From positions 4,681-68,680 of the forward strand of contig JBCBUC010000020.1 of the NCBI GenBank assembly GCA_039818345.1: a DNA stretch of 64,000 bases. Direction: 5' to 3'. A program made the position numbers and the translations under genes. Shown piece by piece: positions 9,354 to 16,802 of the stretch (position 1 is its first letter; each line of letters begins with the position of its first letter). The notes beneath the pieces were generated by a model. It did not search any database. It saw nothing but the letters and a program-made list of their open reading frames with translations, and was not told the origin of the DNA. This stretch comes from Parvularcula sp039818345 (lineage in GTDB: Bacteria; Pseudomonadota; Alphaproteobacteria; Caulobacterales; Parvularculaceae).

Positions 9354-9644
9354 CGGGATAGGGCCAAGGTCAAACCAGAGATCGCGCCATTCGGGGTTCT
9401 CTTTTTCAATCAGTTCGATCTTCCATTCCCGGCGCCAGCGTTTCATGCGCTTCTCCGCCGCGATCGCGCCGGGCATGTGATCAAAGCCTTCGTACCAGAC
9501 GAGGCGTTTTAATCCGTGTTGGGAGGTAAATCCGGGAGTGAGGCCCTCGCGATGTTCATAAACCCGTTTCGCTAAGTTCGACGTCACGCCAATGTAAAGC
9601 GTCCCCCGCTTATGATTGGTCATGATGTAGACGGAGGGAAGCAT
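9336..9644 (-). CDS. GIY-YIG superfamily small nuclease (URI type)
   Basis: 102 residues. The GIY-YIG core is visible: VYIMTN at residues 5-10, LYIGVTSNLAKRVYEHR at 16-32 with the conserved Arg, then EKRMKRWRREWK with the metal-binding Glu. Family members of this size are stand-alone single-domain proteins, often annotated as putative endonucleases, with little experimental characterisation. The C-terminus runs into a REP-like palindrome, and more palindromes lie 30 bases upstream of the start. A paralogue with roughly 40 percent identity by eye lies at 63114-63416 in the same kind of setting. Whether it is active on DNA is unknown. Confidence 0.8.
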   Translation of the reverse strand: MLPSVYIMTNHKRGTLYIGVTSNLAKRVYEHREGLTPGFTSQHGLKRLVWYEGFDHMPGAIAAEKRMKRWRREWKIELIEKENPEWRDLWFDLGPIPPSSQP

Positions 9645-9673
9645 AATGCTTTTTAGAGCAGTATCTCAGTTCC

Positions 9674-9710
9674 GTCATCCCGGACGCCGCAGGCGATCCG
9701 GGACCCATGG
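9674..9710 (+). repeat. REP-like palindrome, single copy
   Basis: GTCATCCCGGACGCC followed by GCA and then GGCGATCCGGGACCCATGG. CCCGGACGCC pairs with GGCGATCCGGG, with one bulged A, giving a strong hairpin. It has the same GTCATCCCGG head and GGGACCCATGG tail as the REPIN-like elements at 9741 and 63763. Confidence 0.75.
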
Positions 9711-9740
9711 CCGAAAGAGCAGTTGGCACCAACCACCACC

Positions 9741-9854
9741 GTCATCCCGGCCGAAGAGCTGGGATCCATGGCAGAAAGAATGGGAACGAAGCTACGCAGG
9801 ATCAGAGCGCGTGCCCTGGGTCCCGGATATGGGCTCCGCCCATTCCGGGATGAC
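9741..9854. repeat. REPIN-like element: two inverted REP palindromes
   Basis: 114 bp. The left palindrome starts GTCATCCCGGCCGAAG at 9741 and ends in CCATGGCAGAA. The right one ends in CCGGGATGAC at 9854, on the opposite strand. The intervening spacer has 15 bases, the block CTACGCAGGA, then 15 bases before TGGGTCCCGGATA. The copy at 63763-63884 has the same spacer plan and the same central block, so this is a defined repeat family, not chance palindromes. It lies between the GIY-YIG gene and the DUF5677-like gene. Confidence 0.75.
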
Positions 9855-9863
9855 GGGAAGGGT

Positions 9864-10559
9864 TTAAGCCACCTGTCTAGAAGCTTCCTTGGTCGCCAAG
9901 TATTGCTGAACAATCTCGTGGCCAGCAACTAAAAGTGAGGCTGCACCCATGATCAAATGCCTAGAAGACTCCTCACGCCCATAGAGAACGAACGTATCTT
10001 CATCCCTGTCGACTGTAGAACTAAGGATATGTTGTATTCCGGGATGAGCGTCCTGGCTTATTGGTCGATAAAGACCATCGTAAAGATGTGCCTGATCTAC
10101 TCTTGCGAACCGACGCTCCAACGGTAGGTCGGAGTATCCTTCTTTCTTAAGTTCTTGCAGTTGCTGATTGTGTGCGGCACGCTTTTCCTGGAAACCATCG
10201 GAAGCAGCGATCTCTCCAAGCATACGCATTCCAGCGCTCTCAGGCCGAATCATCCTTGTCCAACTCAGATGATAATCAAAGTAGAGTTGATTTTGATAGT
10301 CGGGAAAGTTCTTGAGGTTCTCTAGATGAATATACTCCTCGACCAAGGCTCGAAACACAGGCGGTACCGCTATCGGACATTGGTTGGCCTCGAGAGCCAA
10401 TATCGCCCCCGCAAGTTCGGTCATAGAAATCAGAAAACCTACAAACAAGCCATCTCGATTGAGATAGGGGCTGGCAGAAACACCCATGAGGTACTCCTGA
10501 ACAGAGTTATGGGCGTCAGCCAGCTCCTTACAAGATGGGGATGTCTCTCGGCTGATCAT
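9864..10559 (-). CDS. DUF5677-like protein
   Basis: 231 residues, mostly helical and soluble. The segment VPPVFRALVEEYIHLENLKNF (about residues 65-85) resembles the LLRSLLEAY-type motif of DUF5677 proteins, whose function is unknown. The start codon at 10559 is one base after the nrdB stop, so translation may be coupled to nrdB, but there is no known functional link. The 3' end abuts a REPIN-like element. The local sequence looks less G+C-rich than nrdB, which would fit later acquisition; this is an impression and not a measurement. The family call is tentative; the coding call is solid. Confidence 0.6.
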   Translation of the reverse strand: MISRETSPSCKELADAHNSVQEYLMGVSASPYLNRDGLFVGFLISMTELAGAILALEANQCPIAVPPVFRALVEEYIHLENLKNFPDYQNQLYFDYHLSWTRMIRPESAGMRMLGEIAASDGFQEKRAAHNQQLQELKKEGYSDLPLERRFARVDQAHLYDGLYRPISQDAHPGIQHILSSTVDRDEDTFVLYGREESSRHLIMGAASLLVAGHEIVQQYLATKEASRQVA

Positions 10560-10560
10560 C

Positions 10561-11580
10561 TCACCCCTTCATCTTCTCAAATTGCGCCCACACACCATCC
10601 GCACCGTGCCAGGCGCCTTGGGTGGCTCCCTTTGAGTACTCCGTGGCGCGTGCTTCGAAGAAGTTGGCGTGCTCGACGCCGTTGAGCATTTCGCGCAGCC
10701 AAGGGAGCGGGTGTTTTGAAACGCCGTACACCTCAGGCAAGCCAAGCTGCTCCAGGCGCCAATCCGCCACGTGGCGGATATATTGCTTGATATCGTCCGG
10801 CGTCATGCCCGGCACATCACCCATCTCAAAGGCGAGGTCGATAAAGCGATCCTCGAGGCCGACCACGGTTTTGCAGCAATCAACAATGTCATCGGCCACG
10901 GATTTGGTCAGACAACCGGTTTCATGCGCGAAGGTGTGGAAGAGCTTGATCATGCCCTCACAATGAAGGCTTTCATCCCGGATGGACCATGTCACGATCT
11001 GGCCCATGCCCTTCATTTTGTTTTGCCGCGGGAAATTCATCAGCATCGCGAAGGATGCAAATAGCTGAAGCCCCTCCGTGAACGCACCAAACATCGCCAC
11101 GGTGCGCGCGATATCGGCTTCGTTATCGACGCCGAACTGGCCCATGTAATCATGCTTGTCGGCCATTTCCTTATAATCAAGGAAAGCGGAAAACTCTGAC
11201 TCCGGCATGCCGATGGTCTCCAGAAGGAGCGCGTAGGCCGCCACGTGGATCGTCTCGATGTTGGAGAACGCCGCCAGCATCATCTTCACCTCAACCGGTT
11301 TGAAGACGCGCGCGTAGCGCTCCATGTAATTGTCATTCACCTCGACATCGGACTGGGTGAAAAAGCGGAAGATCTGTGTCAGGAGGTTCCGCTCTCCGTC
11401 CGATAGCGCCCGCGCCCAATCCTTGCAGTCCTCACCCAGGGGCACCTCTTCGGGCATCCAGTGAACCTGTTGTTGCTTTTTCCAAAAGTCATAGGCCCAA
11501 GGATAGCGATGCGGCTTGTACCCCTTGGACGGGATCATCAGACCAGGCAGCTGGCGACCGTTTTCGGGGGCGTCGAACAT
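10561..11580 (-). CDS. nrdB: Class I ribonucleotide reductase, small (beta) subunit
   Basis: 339 residues, the normal size. NrdB forms the diiron-tyrosyl radical centre that drives reduction of ribonucleotides by the NrdA subunit. The metal ligands and radical site align with E. coli NrdB: Asp78, then Glu109 and His112 in ETIHVAAY with Tyr116 at the radical position, and Glu/His in RDESLHCEGM. The ligand spacing (31 residues from Asp78 to Glu109) matches the enzyme. No nrdA is in the window; the two genes are often unlinked in alphaproteobacteria. A DUF5677-like gene follows after one base. An imperfect palindrome at 11644-11661 lies upstream. Confidence 0.93.
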   Translation of the reverse strand: MFDAPENGRQLPGLMIPSKGYKPHRYPWAYDFWKKQQQVHWMPEEVPLGEDCKDWARALSDGERNLLTQIFRFFTQSDVEVNDNYMERYARVFKPVEVKMMLAAFSNIETIHVAAYALLLETIGMPESEFSAFLDYKEMADKHDYMGQFGVDNEADIARTVAMFGAFTEGLQLFASFAMLMNFPRQNKMKGMGQIVTWSIRDESLHCEGMIKLFHTFAHETGCLTKSVADDIVDCCKTVVGLEDRFIDLAFEMGDVPGMTPDDIKQYIRHVADWRLEQLGLPEVYGVSKHPLPWLREMLNGVEHANFFEARATEYSKGATQGAWHGADGVWAQFEKMKG

Positions 11581-11643
11581 GAACTCTCTCCTCTTAGAAC
11601 CTTAAGCCCTGGGCTCTAGCGATTGGGTGAACAGATGCTTAAC

Positions 11644-11661
11644 ACACACATGATGTTGTGT
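11644..11661. promoter_or_regulatory. ACACA/TGTGT inverted repeat upstream of nrdB
   Basis: ACACACATGATGTTGTGT: ACACA and TGTGT arms around an eight-base centre, 64 bases upstream of the nrdB start. NrdR boxes that control nrd genes have the form ACAC-N8-GTGT, so this is in the right place. Its spacing and centre do not match the usual consensus well, so the assignment is weak. Confidence 0.25.
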
Positions 11662-11796
11662 CTCTCCCCTTAGGCAGGGCTGTTTGTCCACAAGATAAAG
11701 GGATGAGGTGTCGCAGGAGGGGCAGCGTAACTTTGCCTCGCCTGGCCGCGAAGCATGTGCTGGACTGGATTTTTCGCAACCTCAGAGCTCGCCCCA

Positions 11797-12413
11797 ATGA
11801 AGAAGCTATTCCTGCTTATCGCCCTGCCACTGACCCTTCTTGTGGGCTGTAACGCTGAAGCCCAGCGGGAGTTGGGGCCGATGCCGCAAGACTTAAAAGA
11901 GATGCTGGTCGCAGGCGGCTGCTTTTGGTGCGTCGAAGCTGACTTTGAAAGGTCGACGGGGTTTACGAGGTGATCTCCGGTTATGGCGGAGGCACCAATG
12001 TCGGCCCGACCTATAAAAATTATGAGGCCAATGGGCATCGCGAAATCGCGCTCATTCGCTATGATCCAGACATCATCGGTTTTGAGGAGCTTGCCACCCT
12101 CTTTATACGCACGATTGATGTGACCGACGATGGTGGGCAGTTTTGTGATCGGGGCTTTGGCTACACCACCGCCGTCTATTACGGCACGCTCGCAGAACAA
12201 GACATCCTCGAACGCGTGATTGCAGAAGGCGAAGACGAAATCGGCCGGGATATTGTGACCCCGATTGAGCCCCTCCCTACCTTTTATCCGGCTGAGGACT
12301 ACCACCAGGACTATTACAAGAAGAACTCTGGGCGGTACCAAGTCTATCGCGGCCTGTGCGGTCGCGACCGCACCGTGCGCGGCATTTGGGGCCGCGCCGT
12401 CGGTGACGCTTAG
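11797..12413 (+). pseudogene. msrA: Peptide-methionine (S)-S-oxide reductase with a frameshift
   Basis: MsrA repairs oxidised methionine. The first frame (ATG 11797) gives a lipoprotein-like signal (MKKLFLLIALPLTLLVGC) and the catalytic motif AGGCFWCVEADFE, then reads into a stop at 11971-11973. The rest of MsrA continues in the +1 frame: VISGYGGGT, PTYKNYE, GHREIALIRYDP, QFCDRG, PAEDYHQDYY, ending at 12413. Adding one A to the run at 11947-11950 (GAAAGG to GAAAAGG) would restore EKVDGVYEVISGY. Either the gene is inactivated by a single-base deletion or the read is wrong in a short homopolymer. All catalytic residues are otherwise intact, and there is no other decay. It overlaps the convergent neighbour's stop by three bases. 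Confidence 0.85.
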
Positions 12414-12853
12414 GCCGCCGCGGGCCGTGAGAGCAGGAGCGTCGGTAGCAAGACCGCGACGAACCCTGTGTTGGTCACGATGTTAAGCGGGTAGCCGTAA
12501 ATCAGCGACGTGACGTTATCGAGGACGAACCATACGGCGAGGCCGATCAGCGCGGCATCCCACACCACCCGCGCGCCTGAACGCATCGCGATGGCTATCG
12601 TCAGAAACCAGCCTGACATGATCGCGCCCATGAGACCGTAGCAGAAATTAAGGGTCCGATCGACGAACGGGTCGGCGAGCGGCGCTGGTCGGTCAGCGCC
12701 GTAGAACATCAGCTCGAACGGATAAAGCCGGGCAAGGTTTGGGAAGACATTGAAGAAAACCGCATAGGCAACGAAGGCAAACATGATCGTGCGCGCGGTT
12801 TTCGCGCTGATCGTGGCAATCTGGCGGGGCTCTTCGACTGTTGTGGTGCTCAT
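12410..12853 (-). CDS. Four-helix membrane protein of unknown function
   Basis: 147 residues with four predicted membrane helices (about 24-45, 70-90, 97-117, 122-142) and a soluble loop carrying FYGADRPAPLADPFVDRT. No family is recognised. It is divergent from the XRE/MmyB-type regulator at 12963 with 109 bases between starts. In such arrangements the regulator often controls the neighbour. The stop codon overlaps the end of msrA on the other strand. Confidence 0.65.
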   Translation of the reverse strand: MSTTTVEEPRQIATISAKTARTIMFAFVAYAVFFNVFPNLARLYPFELMFYGADRPAPLADPFVDRTLNFCYGLMGAIMSGWFLTIAIAMRSGARVVWDAALIGLAVWFVLDNVTSLIYGYPLNIVTNTGFVAVLLPTLLLSRPAAA

Positions 12854-12962
12854 TGGGGTATCCCTTCATGACGACACCGCGGAGACTTTCGCAAAGACAT
12901 CGTCCACACCATGATCTCTGAGGTCATGGCGCTCTGCACCCCAGATGGGATAAAACACCATC

Positions 12963-13772
12963 ATGTTTGGCGCAGAACTGAAACGATGGCGTTTGGCCAA
13001 GCGGCTCAGCCAAGAAGGGCTCGGCGATCTGGCGGGCGTGTCTCCTCGACATGTGTCCTGCCTTGAGCGTGGCGTGGCGTGGCCGTCAGAGCACATGGTC
13101 TTGCGTCTTGCACGCGCGCTTGAACTTCCCCTGAGAGAGCGAAACGCGCTTCTTGGTTGCGCTGGTTATGTCCAGCGGTGGAGCGACGCGGGCGATCAGA
13201 TCCCCGAAAAACTAAAGCCCGCCGTCGATCGGCTTTTAAGCGGGCAACGCACACCGGCCTATGTCCTCAACGGCACCTATAATGTTCTGCGTGCAAATGA
13301 ACTTGGATGGGTGTTTCTCAATATTCTCGATCCGCTTGCCAAGGAAGGGATGAACGTAGCGGAGGCCTTTTTTCGCGACGGCCCTCACCGCAAGCTGCTC
13401 GAGAACTACAAGGCCATTGCGCAATCCTTTCTCGCACGAGCTAGGTCGGAAGCCTCCAATCAAGGCTCCAACTCGGTTCTTTGGCCAATCATTGAGAAGG
13501 CGGAGCAAGACCCGGTGATCAATGACGGCAAGGAACCGCTCTTGCTTGTGGGGGAACCCGTCATCCCGATGACGCTCAACGCTTTTGGAACGCAAACACG
13601 GTGGATGAGCGTGCTCATGACTTTCGGATCGCCGCAGGACGCTATGGTTGAGCAACTCACCGTCGAACAATTTCTGCCAGCGGACGATCACAGTGCTGCT
13701 TTTGTTGAGGCGCTCTATCTGTCAACGCCAACAACCACCAGGCGAGAAGAAAGCGCTGTCACCGTTCCTTGA
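12963..13772 (+). CDS. XRE-family regulator with MmyB-like ligand-binding domain
   Basis: 269 residues. Residues 4-60 form a helix-turn-helix of the XRE type (LKRWRLAKRLSQEGLGDLAGVSPRHVSCLERG). The rest (about 95-255) matches the MmyB ligand-binding fold: PAYVLNGTYNVLRANELGWVF, then the ENYKAIAQSFLARAR region and a C-terminal TQTRWMSVLMTFGSPQD strand. Proteins of this type are single-component regulators that may bind small ligands such as fatty acids. The likely target is the divergent membrane protein gene. It converges with the DUF1254 gene 12 bases downstream. Confidence 0.85.
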   Translation: MFGAELKRWRLAKRLSQEGLGDLAGVSPRHVSCLERGVAWPSEHMVLRLARALELPLRERNALLGCAGYVQRWSDAGDQIPEKLKPAVDRLLSGQRTPAYVLNGTYNVLRANELGWVFLNILDPLAKEGMNVAEAFFRDGPHRKLLENYKAIAQSFLARARSEASNQGSNSVLWPIIEKAEQDPVINDGKEPLLLVGEPVIPMTLNAFGTQTRWMSVLMTFGSPQDAMVEQLTVEQFLPADDHSAAFVEALYLSTPTTTRREESAVTVP

Positions 13773-13784
13773 GGTTAGCGCCGT

Positions 13785-14315
13785 TCAAAGCACCCGGCAG
13801 ACATCGCCGCGCGCAGCTTCAACGACCATCGCGTAAATCTCATCGCTGGGGGCTAAGCGCCGAATAACCGCCACCCCTTTGGCTTTGTTGAGCTCATAAA
13901 CAGGAACGCCCTCAGGCGTTGGCACATCGTCATCGCCGCGCAGCCGTAACACAGCGCTCGTAACCGCCGGTTCCTCCGGGCCAAGATCGATACCGACGAT
14001 GTTATCCGTCTCGCTGTCATAAACGTTGAGCGACGCATAGCTCACCCACGCAGCACCTTTGACCAACACCGGGCCTTCGGATAGATCAAAGCGGCACACG
14101 GAATAAGCAACGTCCGGCGACATACGCACAACATTTTGCTCATCCGGCGTTGCGCGCGGCGCGAGTGCAAACGCATGAAGGGGCGTGCCCCGCTCCTCCA
14201 TCATGGTCACAGCCCGTCCCATAATGACGCTTGGCAACGCTGATAAGGTCAACATATGGGCGATCACGGCCACTGCGGCAAAAGCACTTGCTGGTAAGAT
14301 GAGTGGGCGGATCAT
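13785..14315 (-). CDS. DUF1254-family exported protein
   Basis: 176 residues with an N-terminal hydrophobic segment (LILPASAFAAVAVIAHMLTL) that acts as signal or anchor. The body carries the DUF1254 pattern (VVRMSPDVAYSVCRFDLSEGPVLVK, then WVSYASLNVYDSETDNI). This short form is normally paired with a DUF1214 gene, as here: the start overlaps the end of the upstream DUF1214 gene by four bases (ATGA), so translation is coupled. Function unknown; periplasmic location inferred. Confidence 0.78.
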   Translation of the reverse strand: MIRPLILPASAFAAVAVIAHMLTLSALPSVIMGRAVTMMEERGTPLHAFALAPRATPDEQNVVRMSPDVAYSVCRFDLSEGPVLVKGAAWVSYASLNVYDSETDNIVGIDLGPEEPAVTSAVLRLRGDDDVPTPEGVPVYELNKAKGVAVIRRLAPSDEIYAMVVEAARGDVCRVL

Positions 14316-14911
14316 TGCTCATCCTCACAGGAGAGTTTGACAACAGAGGGAGGGTTCACGTGCGATTTCGGGTCGGCCAAGACCTCGCTGTCTGGCCGGT
14401 AAAGCCGGAGCGTGAGATCAAAACCGCCTGCAGATCGACTAGAAATCCAATTGGTCTCACCAGCAGGGCGGGTCGGCGAAATCATCGCCTCCCATGGACC
14501 ACCCTCTGGGACATCACTGGCATCAAAAGACAGAGCACGGTCATTGTTTAACGGCAACTTGCTCTCTTCGTCGTAGAGCGTGATGGACCACCAGTAGGAC
14601 GCTTGATCACCGCCGCTCATACGGTAGGTGCACTGCTCTGTAAGCAGATCACCCGAATCATCGGCATTACGAGCAAAGTAGACAGCACCTTCTTTACGCA
14701 TAGCGAGCAGCCCATGGCGGGCAATGCGCGCACGAAGATAGGGATCGGCCGCCTCCGAGCCGACGGCCCAGTCGCTGAACCATCCGTTTATCTCCACATC
14801 AGCGAATGACATGGGTCGCTTCGTGCCCATAAGGCCGGATGCCCAAAGAGCGGATATCGGCCCAACAACAGCGCCCACGGCGATAGCGCCAACAACAGCA
14901 AAAATACGCAT
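14312..14911 (-). CDS. DUF1214-family exported protein
   Basis: 199 residues from the ATG at 14911; the open frame extends to 14965, but the signal-like sequence MRIFAVVGAIAVGAVVGPISAL starts here. The DUF1214 domain fills most of the protein, with AVYFARNADDSGDLLTEQCTY, YWWSITLYDEESKLPLNN and NWISSRSAGGFDLTLRLY. DUF1214 and DUF1254 proteins usually occur together and have no established role. Divergent from the sulfatase operon; a motif shared with the DUF1330 promoter lies 71-99 bases upstream of this start. Confidence 0.8.
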   Translation of the reverse strand: MRIFAVVGAIAVGAVVGPISALWASGLMGTKRPMSFADVEINGWFSDWAVGSEAADPYLRARIARHGLLAMRKEGAVYFARNADDSGDLLTEQCTYRMSGGDQASYWWSITLYDEESKLPLNNDRALSFDASDVPEGGPWEAMISPTRPAGETNWISSRSAGGFDLTLRLYRPDSEVLADPKSHVNPPSVVKLSCEDEQ

Positions 14912-14981
14912 CATAATCGTGATCTTAACCCCGTGCATGGTGCTGGACAAGCAAATCGCTGTCACTCATCTCTTCACTAGA

Positions 14982-15010
14982 GACACGCGGTGTGTCAATA
15001 TATTGGCGAA
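14982..15010 (+). promoter_or_regulatory. Putative operator shared with 19024-19051
   Basis: GACAC-N4-TGTG-N-CA-N2-ATAT then GGCGAA. The same arrangement recurs at 19024-19051, with one base fewer before GGCGAA. GACAC and GTGTC here form an inverted repeat. The copy lies in the divergent region between the DUF1214 gene and the sulfatase operon; in both places the minus-strand gene starts about 70-80 bases away. Confidence 0.4.
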
Positions 15011-15033
15011 GCAGGTCGCTAACCTGCGGGAGG
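15011..15033 (+). promoter_or_regulatory. Hairpin next to the sulfatase ribosome binding site
   Basis: GCAGGT (15011-15016) and ACCTGC (15022-15027) form a six-bp stem with a five-base loop. It is directly followed by the GGGAGG ribosome binding site at 15028-15033 and ATG at 15039. It could affect translation initiation or be part of an operator. No experiment is implied. Confidence 0.35.
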
Positions 15034-15038
15034 AAACA

Positions 15039-16799
15039 ATGGCATTCGGTCGCTGGCTGCCAGCAATAGTTTTTGCTGTGGGCATGTTATTTGGTGCTGC
15101 ATCTGCACAGGAACGTCCAAACGTCGTCGTCATACTGATCGACGATGTCGGCTTTATGGATCTCGGTGCGTTTGGGGGCGAGGCAAAAACACCCACGATC
15201 GACGCACTGGCCGCCCGCGGGACCATGTTCACAAGGGCTCACACCTCGCCGCTTTGCGCGCCTTCGCGGGCCATGCTCCTGACAGGAATTGATAGCCATC
15301 GCGCAGGGGTTTCATCGATCCCTGAAGTGCTACCGCCTGAACTCATAGGAAAGCCCGGTTATGGTCTGAGTCTAGAGCCCGGTGTGGAGACCATCGCCAC
15401 ACATTTACGCGCTTCGGGCTACCGAACCTTCATGACGGGCAAATGGCATTTGGGCAGCAAAGCCGGCGAGTTGCCGATCGATCACGGCTTTGATCGCTCT
15501 TTTGCGCTCGATGCATCCGGTGCGGACAATTGGGAAGACAAGTCCTACATGCCCTTCTACGACGAAGCGCCATGGTTTGAGGATGAAGAAGAAGCCGATC
15601 TGCCTGATGATTTTTACAGCTCCGAGTTCATTGTCGACAAGATGATTGATTATCTCGACTCAGATGATCGAGACCAACAGCCTTTCTTCGCCTATCTCGC
15701 TTTCCAAGCCATCCATATTCCCGTCCAAGCCCCTCGTGAGTACACCGAGCAGTATCTCGATACCTATGCCCTGGGATGGGATCACTTGCGGGAACAGCGT
15801 TTCACCCGCGCCAAGACGATGGGGTTGATCCCGCAAGATGCCGCGCTGGGACCTATGCATGAAAGCATTGATCGCTGGGACGATCTCAATGCCGAGGAAA
15901 AGGCTTTCCGGACAAAAAGCATGGCGGTGAATGCTGGCATGCTCGCGGCGATGGACGATCACCTTGGCCGCTTCATCGACTATCTTCAGTCGACCAACCA
16001 TTTTGATAACACAATTTTTGTCATCACCTCGGATAACGGGCCAGAGTACAATGATCCACTCAAGGCCAGGGGCATGGGCACATGGCTCCGGCTAAACGGC
16101 TATAACTGGGATACCGAAACCCTGGGTGAAAAGGGAAGCTACGGCTTTATCGGACCGGCATGGGCGAGCGCAGCGGCCAGTCCCAGCGCACGGTTTAAGT
16201 TCTATCAGTCAGAGGGCGGAACACGAGTGCCGCTTGTCATTACCGGCCCGGGGCTTTCGCGTGCCATGCGGTCGGCAGCCTTCACCTATGTCACCGACAT
16301 CACGCCAACGCTGCTTGACCTCACCGCATCAACCCCGGTGGACGGCGTCGCGATAACCGGCCGCAGCCTAGGGCCCATTCTGCGCGGCGAAAGCGAGGTC
16401 GCCTATGGCCCTGATGAACCGGTGGGCATGGAGATGGCCGGGCATTCCGCCCTTATCCGTGGTCAGTATAAGCTGCTTCGTGATGGGAGACCTTACAGTG
16501 ATAATGTCTGGCGTCTCTTCGATATCATAGCCGACCCGGGTGAAACCAACGATCTCGCAGCGAAGATGCCCGAGCTTTTTGAAAGCATGATGACCGACTA
16601 TCAGGCTTATACTGAAGAATTTTCGATCTTGGCCCTGCCGGAAGGTTACTCGACCGCCAAACAGTTGAACGCAAATGGGATCCGTAATTCTATCAAGACC
16701 TATGGCCCGATGCTTCTTGGTCTTCTCTTGATGGTGATCGCCATCATAGGCGGCAGCATCTATTTTCTTATCAAACGCATACGCATGCGGAGGGTTTAA
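15039..16799 (+). CDS. Membrane-anchored sulfatase (arylsulfatase family)
   Basis: 586 residues from the ATG at 15039, chosen for its GGGAGG and signal peptide (MAFGRWLPAIVFAVGMLFGAASAQ); the open frame starts earlier at 14811. The alkaline-phosphatase-superfamily sulfatase core begins PNVVVILIDDVGFMDLGAFGG, with the metal-binding Asp pair. The formylglycine motif is LCAPSRAMLLTG, so it is the Cys type, and MTGKWHLG and TSDNGPEY follow. A C-terminal helix (MLLGLLLMVIAIIGGSIYFL) with a basic end anchors it to the membrane. Such enzymes remove sulfate esters. A second sulfatase starts four bases after the stop. No maturation enzyme for the Cys is in the window. Confidence 0.88.
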   Translation: MAFGRWLPAIVFAVGMLFGAASAQERPNVVVILIDDVGFMDLGAFGGEAKTPTIDALAARGTMFTRAHTSPLCAPSRAMLLTGIDSHRAGVSSIPEVLPPELIGKPGYGLSLEPGVETIATHLRASGYRTFMTGKWHLGSKAGELPIDHGFDRSFALDASGADNWEDKSYMPFYDEAPWFEDEEEADLPDDFYSSEFIVDKMIDYLDSDDRDQQPFFAYLAFQAIHIPVQAPREYTEQYLDTYALGWDHLREQRFTRAKTMGLIPQDAALGPMHESIDRWDDLNAEEKAFRTKSMAVNAGMLAAMDDHLGRFIDYLQSTNHFDNTIFVITSDNGPEYNDPLKARGMGTWLRLNGYNWDTETLGEKGSYGFIGPAWASAAASPSARFKFYQSEGGTRVPLVITGPGLSRAMRSAAFTYVTDITPTLLDLTASTPVDGVAITGRSLGPILRGESEVAYGPDEPVGMEMAGHSALIRGQYKLLRDGRPYSDNVWRLFDIIADPGETNDLAAKMPELFESMMTDYQAYTEEFSILALPEGYSTAKQLNANGIRNSIKTYGPMLLGLLLMVIAIIGGSIYFLIKRIRMRRV

Positions 16800-16802
16800 G
16801 GT

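Noticed and set aside
9646..9932. Frames of 70-90 codons across the REP and REPIN elements
   Set aside because: They are translations of palindromic repeats, including PTTTVIPAEE-type strings that arise from the repeat itself.
11644..11661. A firm NrdR box
   Set aside because: Position fits but spacing and centre do not match the usual NrdR consensus; kept only as a weak palindrome.
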